Assembly (NCBI GenBank): GCA_020057645.1
Contig: JAGVFL010000129.1
Coordinates: 1 to 11,807, forward strand
DNA length: 11,807 bases
Source of the DNA: Candidatus Omnitrophota bacterium
GTDB lineage: Bacteria > Omnitrophota > Gorgyraeia > Gorgyraeales > Gorgyraeaceae
Direction of reading: 5' to 3'
Position numbers and translations under genes: made by a program. Of the stretch, positions 1 to 6,219 are shown piece after piece. The notes below the pieces were generated by a model, which made no database searches, was not told where the DNA came from, and worked only from the letters and a program-made list of their open reading frames with translations. The stretch's first letter is position 1, and every line of letters begins with the position of its first letter.

Positions 1-1205
1 CTTGCCACGTCTTTCGCGCATTCGCTTAACTTGCCGATGTCTTTTCTGTATTTAATAGCGCTGGTTATAATATCCGCTATCTTCTCCATGTCCTTTTCCT
101 TCATGCCTCTCGTGGTAACAGCAGGCGTGCCAAGCCTTATGCCGCTTGTCAGGGTCGGAGAATTTATATCAAAAGGTATGAGGTTCTTGTTAACCGTTAT
201 GTGGATCTTGTCCAGGATCTCGCTCGCAACTTTCCCTGTGATATTTTTTGAAGTCAGGTCCACCAGAAACATGTGATTATCGGTCCCTCCTGAAACTATC
301 CTATAATCTGATTTATTTAACGCGAGCGCCAACGACTTTGCATTCTTTATAATCTGGCGCTGGTATTGCCTGAATTCTTCGGTTTCCGCCTCTTTAAGCG
401 CCACTGCCTTAGCTGCTATTATGTGCATCAAAGGCCCGCCTTGTTCCCCCGGAAAAACCTCTATGTCTATCTTTTTAGCGAACTCTTGCTTACAGAGTAT
501 CATACCGCCGCGCGGCCCTCTCAATGTCTTGTGGGTAGTGGTGCTCACCACGTGAGCGTGTTCAACCGGATTAGGATGCAGCCCTGCCGCTACAAGCCCT
601 GCTATGTGCGCCATGTCTACAAAAAGATACGCCCCGACTTTATCCGCTATCTCTCTGAACTTTTTAAAATCTATCACGCGAGAATAAGCAGACGCGCCAG
701 CGAGTATCATTCTTGGTTTATGCCTTTTTGCCAGAGACTCTATTTCGTCATAATCCAGCATCTCCGTATCCTTATTGAGGCCATATGGGATTACATTAAA
801 AAGTTTCCCTGAAAAATTATGTTTGAGCCCGTGAGTAAGGTGCCCGCCGCACGCAAGGTCCATTGCCAGAACCGTGTCGCCCGGCTGAAGCAAAGCGAAA
901 TATACGGTCATGTTCGCCTGGCTTCCGGAATGCAGCTGGACATTAGCGTGCTCTGCTCCAAAAAGCTTTTTGGCCCTTTCTATGGCAAGGTTCTCAGCGC
1001 CATCCACGCACTCGCATCCGCCGTACCACCTTCTGGAAGGATATCCTTCCGCGTATTTATTTGTCAATACGGACCCTGCCGCCTCCAGCACGGCAATGCT
1101 GGTAAAATTTTCGCTTGCAATCAGCTCTATATTATTCTGCTGGCGCTCAAGCTCTTCGCGTATTATTTTGTAAATTTCAGGGTCAACTTTTTTTAATGCG
1201 TTCAT
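1..1205 (-). CDS. glyA: Serine hydroxymethyltransferase, 3' end cut by the left window edge
   Basis: This PLP enzyme interconverts serine plus tetrahydrofolate with glycine plus 5,10-methylene-THF in the cytoplasm. The frame is read from an ATG at 1205 and stays open to the window edge, giving about 401 of the roughly 415 residues usual for the family. Visible hallmarks are [11 protein letters not shown] (residues 26-36), [18 protein letters not shown] (51-68, a substrate-binding region) and [13 protein letters not shown], whose Lys226 matches the PLP-binding lysine of the family. The start is supported by an AGAGGA ribosome site 8 bases upstream. The gene overlaps the end of rpiB by 23 bases, so the two are probably co-translated. 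In this operon it would supply glycine for PurD and one-carbon units for purine formylation. Nothing is odd apart from the truncation by the window. Confidence 0.96.
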   Translation of the reverse strand, partial: MNALKKVDPEIYKIIREELERQQNNIELIASENFTSIAVLEAAGSVLTNKYAEGYPSRRWYGGCECVDGAENLAIERAKKLFGAEHANVQLHSGSQANMTVYFALLQPGDTVLAMDLACGGHLTHGLKHNFSGKLFNVIPYGLNKDTEMLDYDEIESLAKRHKPRMILAGASAYSRVIDFKKFREIADKVGAYLFVDMAHIAGLVAAGLHPNPVEHAHVVSTTTHKTLRGPRGGMILCKQEFAKKIDIEVFPGEQGGPLMHIIAAKAVALKEAETEEFRQYQRQIIKNAKSLALALNKSDYRIVSGGTDNHMFLVDLTSKNITGKVASEILDKIHITVNKNLIPFDINSPTLTSGIRLGTPAVTTRGMKEKDMEKIADIITSAIKYRKDIGKLSECAKDVA

Positions 1206-1647
1206 ATTCCATGTCCTCTATTTTCTTCATCTGGCGCACTCTCCTGGCATGCCTGGAGCCAAGATGCTTTGCCGCAAGCCACGCCTCTAAAATTTTTTTT
1301 GCCTTACATGGCGTTACTATATTAGCCGCGAACACAAGGATATTGCTGTCGTTATGCTCCCTGCTTGAACGGGCAGTCTCTTCTCTCTCGCATAACGCGG
1401 CTCTTACCCCTCTCACTTTATTCGCAACCATTGACATGCCTATGCCTGTTTTACAGATAAGCACCCCTCTTGGATAAGACCTGGCTGCAACCAGTTTTGC
1501 AACTTCATAACCTATGACAGGATAATCGCAGCTGGCTTCTGAAAAAGTCCCTATGTCTTTTACCGCGTGGCCCTTTGATTTCAGAAATTTAACAAGCGAT
1601 TCTTTTAACTTAAATCCGCCGTGGTCAGTTCCGATCACTATCCTCAT
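1183..1647 (-). CDS. rpiB: Ribose-5-phosphate isomerase B
   Basis: RpiB interconverts ribose-5-phosphate and ribulose-5-phosphate and so feeds PRPP synthesis. At 154 residues it has the family's usual size. The N-terminus carries the TDHGG motif (Asp8, His9), followed by DYP (41-43), the catalytic-cysteine loop [11 protein letters not shown] (Cys65) and the SREHNDSN segment (His98, Asn99, Asp100) typical of RpiB rather than of RpiA or LacA/LacB. The loop has Lys66 directly after the cysteine, where E. coli RpiB has glycine (CGTGIG). The start overlaps the upstream fusion gene's stop as ATGA, and GAGGAG lies about 8 bases before it. The 3' end overlaps glyA by 23 bases. Gene order matches ywlF-glyA in Bacillus. 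An allose-6-phosphate isomerase activity, known for some RpiB proteins, cannot be excluded. Confidence 0.93.
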   Translation of the reverse strand: MRIVIGTDHGGFKLKESLVKFLKSKGHAVKDIGTFSEASCDYPVIGYEVAKLVAARSYPRGVLICKTGIGMSMVANKVRGVRAALCEREETARSSREHNDSNILVFAANIVTPCKAKKILEAWLAAKHLGSRHARRVRQMKKIEDMEYERIKKS

Positions 1648-2696
1648 CTATTTTTCTCCTCTTTAAATATCTCCAGGAATATATCTTCAACCTCTTGTTT
1701 TATGACACCTAGGACATTTCTGTATTCTTCAATAGACCTTCCTATCGGGTCAGGTATGTCCACGCCCTCTTTAAGAAGCCTTACCCTATCTGTGATTTCA
1801 GGTATCATGCTTATAATAACACTCTTGTGAAATCTTTCCATCACAAATATAATGTCCGATCTTTTCAGGATGTCCTTATTGATGTTTTTCCCTATATGGC
1901 CTAAAACGTCTATGCCTTCCTCTTTTAATACAGAAGCAGTGTTAGGCGCAGCTCCTATACCGGCAAATGTTGAAGTGCCTGCGGAATCAATGCGCACCTT
2001 CTCGGACATGCCGGATTCATTTACAAATTTTTCCATTAAGGCCTTTGCCATCACGCTCCTGCAGCTGTTTCCTGTGCAAACGAAAAGAAGGGTATAATTT
2101 ATCAATGCCTCTTTCGCTGGGATAGCCCCTTCTCTCAATATCTTAAAAGGCTTCTCTGTCACATCCATTACAGTCGACTCTATGCCTATCCTGGCTCTTC
2201 CGCCGTCCAGTATAATATCTACATGGCCGTCCATCTCCGACAAAACCTCTTCGATTGAAACAGGCGCTTTATTGCCTGACATATTAGCGCTTGGCGCGAC
2301 TACGGGAACGCCTGCTTTTTTTAGCAATAAAACCGCTATATTATTATCCGGCATGCGGAGGCCTATCTTTTCCTTTTTATTATTGAATGCCACCAGCGTC
2401 AATGGCCCGGGCCAGAATCTTTTAGCTACCCTCTCTGCGTCATTGGAAAATACGATGCCCAATTGCTTTAACGAATTAAAATCCGCTATATGAACGCTGA
2501 ACGGCTTATCTTTAGGCCTATTTTTTATTTCATACAACCTGTCTATGGCGCTCTTATTCAAAACATTCGCGGCTATGCCGTAAACAGTTTCAGTAGGAAA
2601 TACCACCAGGCCGCCGTTTTTTAAAACCGCTGCCGCTTCATTTATAAGAGGCTCCTCCGGAAAATCAGGATTTAATTTTATTACCCTTGTTTTCAT
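1644..2696 (-). CDS. tsaC: Fusion of Sua5/TsaC (tRNA t6A synthesis) with a low-molecular-weight phosphatase
   Basis: This 350-residue protein has two enzyme domains in one uninterrupted frame. Residues 1-200 are a YrdC/Sua5/TsaC domain, which makes threonylcarbamoyl-AMP for the t6A modification of tRNA. It shows FPTETVYGIA (33-42), the KxR-containing YEIKNRPKDKP (55-65), WPGPLT (95-100) and SANMSG (136-141). Residues 201-345 form a low-molecular-weight phosphatase: the P-loop CTGNSCR (Cys207 to Arg213) and the general-acid segment DIPDPIGRS (Asp316). The closest relative I recognise for the second half is YwlE, the protein-arginine phosphatase of Bacillus, in which ywlC, ywlE, ywlF and glyA lie together; here the first two are fused. 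Ser211 occupies the P-loop position that is Thr in YwlE and Ile in classical tyrosine phosphatases, so phosphate specificity is open. The start lies one base after the purE stop (TAATATG) with no clear ribosome site, suggesting translational coupling. Confidence 0.93.
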   Translation of the reverse strand: MKTRVIKLNPDFPEEPLINEAAAVLKNGGLVVFPTETVYGIAANVLNKSAIDRLYEIKNRPKDKPFSVHIADFNSLKQLGIVFSNDAERVAKRFWPGPLTLVAFNNKKEKIGLRMPDNNIAVLLLKKAGVPVVAPSANMSGNKAPVSIEEVLSEMDGHVDIILDGGRARIGIESTVMDVTEKPFKILREGAIPAKEALINYTLLFVCTGNSCRSVMAKALMEKFVNESGMSEKVRIDSAGTSTFAGIGAAPNTASVLKEEGIDVLGHIGKNINKDILKRSDIIFVMERFHKSVIISMIPEITDRVRLLKEGVDIPDPIGRSIEEYRNVLGVIKQEVEDIFLEIFKEEKNR

Positions 2697-2697
2697 A

Positions 2698-3120
2698 TTA
2701 TTTAAATACTTTTAACATTCTAACCGCGAAAATTCCTGCGTTTTTAGCCCCTGCCTTGCCTATAGCCATGCACGCGACAGGCACGCCTCCGGGCATCTGT
2801 ACCGTAGATAAAAGCGAATCCATCCCATTTAATGATTTGGTTTCTATCGGCACGCCTATGACCGGTAGATCAGTATGAGAACTTACAACGCCTGCGAGAG
2901 CCGCAGCCATGCCTGCCCCGCATATCAGAATCTTTATGCCTTTTTTCTCCGCGCTTTTCGCGTATCTACGCACCTCGTCCGGATTCCTGTGCGCCGAAAG
3001 CACGCTTATCTCATAAGGGATTTTATTTTCTTTTAATATCTTTTCCGTCTCAGCCATTGTCTCCGCGTCTGAAGCGCTTCCCATGAGTATCCCTACTAAT
3101 ACCTTTCTTTGTCTTGTCAT
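2698..3120 (-). CDS. purE: N5-carboxyaminoimidazole ribonucleotide mutase PurE (short form)
   Basis: PurE forms CAIR, normally from N5-CAIR made by PurK (class I) or directly from AIR and CO2 (class II). The protein shows MGSASD (13-18), SAHRNP (42-47, with the catalytic His44), GAGMAAALAG (68-77) and DSLLSTVQMPGGVPV near residues 101-115, followed by IGKAGAKNA. Most of these read as class I. However, residue 74 is Ala where E. coli class I PurE has His75 (GGAAHLPG); to my recollection class II proteins have Ala there. No purK is present in the window. At 140 residues it is shorter than the 160-170 of typical class I enzymes, the C-terminal helix being trimmed; the stop lies one base before the next gene. 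A strong GAGGAGAGGAAG ribosome site lies upstream of the ATG. Function is confident, class less so. Confidence 0.95.
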   Translation of the reverse strand: MTRQRKVLVGILMGSASDAETMAETEKILKENKIPYEISVLSAHRNPDEVRRYAKSAEKKGIKILICGAGMAAALAGVVSSHTDLPVIGVPIETKSLNGMDSLLSTVQMPGGVPVACMAIGKAGAKNAGIFAVRMLKVFK

Positions 3121-3140
3121 AACTTCCTCTCCTCAAATAA

Positions 3141-3171
3141 GGTTACACTCTGACAATGTCAGAGTGTAACC
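3141..3171. repeat. Perfect 31-bp palindromic repeat, copy 1 (overlaps the purD 3' end)
   Basis: The arms are GGTTACACTCTGACA and its exact reverse complement, 15 bases each, around a single central A. Its core recurs at 9152-9186. Read on the minus strand it encodes the last nine residues of PurD (RLHSDIVRV) and its TAA stop. No U-tract follows, so it is a poor match to an intrinsic terminator. It looks like a REP-like dispersed palindromic element. Confidence 0.88.
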
Positions 3172-4444
3172 TTTGCCTTTTGATTGCCTTGTCGCCAATA
3201 TCTTTTCTATACTGCATGCCTTCGAATTTTATGTTCTCAATTGCCTTATACGCATTAACCTTTGCTGATCTTATATCCTTGCCCAGGCTAGTCACCCCGA
3301 GCACCCTGCCGCCGTCCGTAAAGATCTTGCCGTTTTTGTCCTTTGTGCCGGCGTGAAATACAATCACGTCTTTTATATTCCCGGCTTCCTCAAGCCCCAG
3401 GATTTCTTTGTTCTTTTCATATTCATCCGGGTATCCTTTTGAAGCGCACACTACAGATATGCAGGAGGCCTTATTCCATTTAACGTCTATTTTATCAAGC
3501 GTTCCTTCTACGCAGGCCAGCATGATATCTGCCAGGTCTGATTTCAGTCTCGGTAGTATCGCCTGCGTCTCAGGGTCTCCGAACCTTACATTAAATTCCA
3601 GGACCATGGGCCCGTCTTTAGTCATCATTAAACCCGCGTATAAAACGCCTTTATATATCTTGCCTTCTTTTCTGAGGCCGTCTATCAAAGGCCTGAAAAC
3701 ATTTTTTATGACATTGTCCATAACGGTTTTAGAAACAACCGGCGCAGGCGAATAAGCCCCCATGCCGCCCGTATTCGGGCCAATATCATTGTCAAAAATC
3801 CTTTTATGATCCTGAGCGGATTCCAGAGGCACTACTACTTTCCCATCCGTAAAAATAAGTATGGACGCCTCTTCGCCCTCAAGGCAATCCTCTAGAATAA
3901 TCTTGTTTCCGCTCTCGCCAAAAATCTTCTCTATCATGATGGAATCTATCGCCTGTTCTCCCTCTTCGATTGTCTTTGGTATTATTACGCCCTTACCGGC
4001 TGCCAGGCCGTCTGCTTTTATTACAACGGGGATGCCGATTTCATTTAAATATTTTTTTGCGCCTACCGGGTTATCAAAAACTTTAAATCCCGCCGTAGCG
4101 AGTTTGAATTTTTTCATTACGTTTTTAGAAAAAACCTTACTGCCTTCCAGCATCGCTACGTCTTTATGAGGCCCGAATGCCTTTAAGCCGTTTTCTTTAA
4201 AAATATCTACGATGCCTTTTACTAAAGGCGCTTCCGGCCCTACTACTGTTAAATCTATTTTATTGTTTTTCGCGAAATCTAAAAGCTTGGGAATGTCATC
4301 CGCTTTTATATCAACCAATTCCGCGATCTCTTTTATGCCGCCGTTCCCCGGAGCGCAGAATATCTTTTTCACTTTTTTACTTTGGGATAATTTCCATACT
4401 ATAGCGTGCTCCCTTCCTCCGGAGCCTATTACCAAAATCTTCAT
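3143..4444 (-). CDS. purD: Phosphoribosylamine-glycine ligase (GAR synthetase)
   Basis: PurD joins glycine to phosphoribosylamine using ATP, the second step of purine synthesis. The 433-residue protein is a complete ATP-grasp enzyme: the N-terminal GSGGREHA (7-14), VVGPEAPLV (68-75), the nucleotide-binding KADGLAAGKGV (143-153), GPNTGGMGAYSPAP (222-235) and the metal-site segment NVRFGDPETQ (285-294). The conserved C-terminal YRKDIGDKAIKR is followed by a nine-residue tail, RLHSDIVRV, that is not part of the family. That tail and the stop codon are supplied by the palindrome at 3141-3171, a sign that the repeat inserted at the gene's end and displaced the original stop. The ATG overlaps the purM stop as ATGA, and GGAGAAG upstream serves as ribosome site. 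GlyA, in the same operon, makes its glycine substrate. Confidence 0.97.
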   Translation of the reverse strand: MKILVIGSGGREHAIVWKLSQSKKVKKIFCAPGNGGIKEIAELVDIKADDIPKLLDFAKNNKIDLTVVGPEAPLVKGIVDIFKENGLKAFGPHKDVAMLEGSKVFSKNVMKKFKLATAGFKVFDNPVGAKKYLNEIGIPVVIKADGLAAGKGVIIPKTIEEGEQAIDSIMIEKIFGESGNKIILEDCLEGEEASILIFTDGKVVVPLESAQDHKRIFDNDIGPNTGGMGAYSPAPVVSKTVMDNVIKNVFRPLIDGLRKEGKIYKGVLYAGLMMTKDGPMVLEFNVRFGDPETQAILPRLKSDLADIMLACVEGTLDKIDVKWNKASCISVVCASKGYPDEYEKNKEILGLEEAGNIKDVIVFHAGTKDKNGKIFTDGGRVLGVTSLGKDIRSAKVNAYKAIENIKFEGMQYRKDIGDKAIKRQRLHSDIVRV

Positions 4445-5430
4445 ATTATAACTTCTCCGCTGCCTTTTATGATCTCGCCTATGGTCCAGGCCTTTAATCT
4501 AAATTTCTTTATTGTCTCATGCGCTTTTTTAACGTCGTTTTTAGGTACCACTATCACCATGCCTATCCCCATGTTGAACGTCCGGTACATCTCCCTGTCG
4601 CTTATCTTTGCCCTTTTCTGGATAACCTTGAATATCTCAGGAACCGCCCAGAGCTCTTTGTATATTAAAATCGATTTGTCGGCCGGCACAACCCTAGGGA
4701 TATTGTCGTAAAAACCTCCGCCCGTAATATGCGCGATGGATTTTATTTTTACCTTCTCCATTAATTTTAAAATCGTCTTTACGTAAATGATCGTGGGGGT
4801 CAAAAGGATTTCTCCGAATTTTCCTTTTAATTCGCTCTTGGTAAACAGCTGCCTGATCAAACTAAAACCGTTTGAATGAGCTCCGCTTGAACCTATGCCT
4901 ATTACAATGTCGCCCGCATTTACGGATTTTCCGTCTACTATCCTGTCCTTTTCAACTATGCCGACGCAAAATCCTGCCAGGTCATATTCTTCGCCTTTAT
5001 ACATGCTCGGCATCTCCGCGGTCTCCCCTCCGACAAGAGCGCACCCCGCCTGCCTGCAGCCTGTTACAATGCCTTTCATTATGTCCACCGCCTTTTTGCT
5101 GTTCAGCCTGCCTGTCGCAAAATAATCAAGGAATAAAAGCGGCTCTGCGCCTGTAACAACCACGTCATTCACAGACATTGCCACAAGGTCTATGCCTATT
5201 GTATCGTGCTTATCCAGCGCGTCAGCTACCTTTAATTTTGTGCCTACCCCGTCAGTGGAAGATACGAGTATGGGCTCTTTATATTTTTTTGGGATGCTCG
5301 TAAGCGCGCTGAAACCGCCTATATCGCAGATCACTTCCTTGCGCCTCGTAGAGCTTGCCATGCGTCCAATATCTTTTACAAAATCATTTGCCTTGTCTAT
5401 GTGGACGCCTGATTTTTTATAATCAATCAT
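4441..5430 (-). CDS. purM: Phosphoribosylformylglycinamidine cyclo-ligase (AIR synthetase)
   Basis: PurM closes FGAM to AIR with ATP. The 329-residue protein carries the family signature STDGVGTKL (58-66), the MSVNDVVVTGAEPLLFLDY stretch and GGETAEMP (134-141), plus GSSGAHSNGFSLIR and HITGGGFYDNIPR further on. It is slightly shorter than the usual 340-350 residues, with the shortfall spread through the C-terminal half rather than from a break. Both ends overlap neighbours by four bases (ATGA): with purQ upstream and purD downstream, so it is in the middle of a translationally coupled block. AAAGGAG lies five or so bases before the ATG. No inserted repeat is seen in this gene, in contrast to purL, purQ and purD. 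Confidence 0.97.
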   Translation of the reverse strand: MIDYKKSGVHIDKANDFVKDIGRMASSTRRKEVICDIGGFSALTSIPKKYKEPILVSSTDGVGTKLKVADALDKHDTIGIDLVAMSVNDVVVTGAEPLLFLDYFATGRLNSKKAVDIMKGIVTGCRQAGCALVGGETAEMPSMYKGEEYDLAGFCVGIVEKDRIVDGKSVNAGDIVIGIGSSGAHSNGFSLIRQLFTKSELKGKFGEILLTPTIIYVKTILKLMEKVKIKSIAHITGGGFYDNIPRVVPADKSILIYKELWAVPEIFKVIQKRAKISDREMYRTFNMGIGMVIVVPKNDVKKAHETIKKFRLKAWTIGEIIKGSGEVII

Positions 5431-6194
5431 AGTTTCTCCTTTATATAATCCACACCGTTTTTAAAAATAGCGAACCCGTCTCCGAATTCTTTTAATCCTT
5501 CGCGGGTCCATCTGGGATGCTGAGTGCCGATAACATGCCTTTCAGGATGAGGCATCATGCCCAAAACCCTGCCTGTCGTATCGCATATGCCCGCGATATC
5601 ATCTATTGACCCATTAGGGTTATCTGCGTATCTAAACACTATCTGGGCGTTCTTCCTTAGATTATTTAAAACATCTTTATCCTTTGGTATAAACTTGCCT
5701 TCTCCGTGCGCGATCGGAAGATATATTGTTTCTTTAATATTTTCTGTCCACACACATTTCGTCGTTCGTCGTTCGTCGTTCGTTGTTCGTAAATACACCC
5801 ATTTATCAATAAAACTTCCAGAGTCGTTAAAACTAAACGTGGCTTCCATAGCGCCGCTATTTATACCCGGCAGAATCCCTGCCTTCACAAGCACCTGAAA
5901 ACCATTGCATATCCCTATAATGAGCTTTCCGCTGTTTATGAAATTCTTAAGGTCTTTGTTGAGTTTATATTTAATTTCATTCGCGAGGATCTTGCCTGAC
6001 GCGATATCATCCCCGTACGTAAATCCGCCGGGTATGGCGAGTATCTGGTAATCTTTTAAAAATTTCTCATCCCTGACCAGTTCATTTATGTGCACAAGTT
6101 CAGGCTCTCCGCCCGCCATTTTGAACGCGGACGCGGTTTCTTTATCGCAATTTGTCCCGGCAGTCCTTAAAACTATAATCTTTGGTTTTTTCAT
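5427..6194 (-). CDS. purQ: FGAM synthase glutaminase subunit PurQ with an in-frame heptamer-repeat insert
   Basis: PurQ hydrolyses glutamine and passes ammonia to PurL for FGAR to FGAM conversion. The 255-residue protein is a class I glutamine amidotransferase: IPGGFTYGDD (54-63), nucleophile Cys96 in GICNGFQ, and the His216/Glu218 pair in MMPHPERH. Conserved flanks include KWVYLR (131-136) and LPIAHGEGKF (159-168). Between them, where other PurQ proteins have a short hairpin loop, sits TTNDERRTTK, encoded by four heptanucleotide units at 5761-5788. Separate PurQ agrees with the lack of a glutaminase domain in PurL here. The gene starts 25 bases after the purL stop with only a weak ribosome site (AGGGATA), and ends in an ATGA overlap with purM. 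Identification is secure; whether the insert affects the PurL-PurQ contact is unknown. Confidence 0.96.
   Translation of the reverse strand: MKKPKIIVLRTAGTNCDKETASAFKMAGGEPELVHINELVRDEKFLKDYQILAIPGGFTYGDDIASGKILANEIKYKLNKDLKNFINSGKLIIGICNGFQVLVKAGILPGINSGAMEATFSFNDSGSFIDKWVYLRTTNDERRTTKCVWTENIKETIYLPIAHGEGKFIPKDKDVLNNLRKNAQIVFRYADNPNGSIDDIAGICDTTGRVLGMMPHPERHVIGTQHPRWTREGLKEFGDGFAIFKNGVDYIKEKL
5761..5788. repeat. Heptanucleotide tandem array inside purQ (4 units)
   Basis: Three exact GTCGTTC units are followed by one GTTGTTC variant, 28 bases in all. On the minus strand it reads LRTTNDERRTTK within PurQ. It differs by one base per unit from the array in purL at 8846-8873 (CGTCGTT against CGTCGCT in the same phase), so the two belong to one repeat type. 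Confidence 0.9.
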
Positions 6195-6219
6195 AACTTC
6201 TATATCCCTGGTCCACCTG

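Noticed and set aside
366..812. Plus-strand open frames across the glyA and pur genes
   Set aside because: They lie opposite well-supported enzymes, have atypical composition and show no recognisable domain or start signals.
3141..3171. Intrinsic terminator after purD
   Set aside because: The stem is strong but no U-tract follows on the minus strand, and purE follows at once with a good ribosome site.
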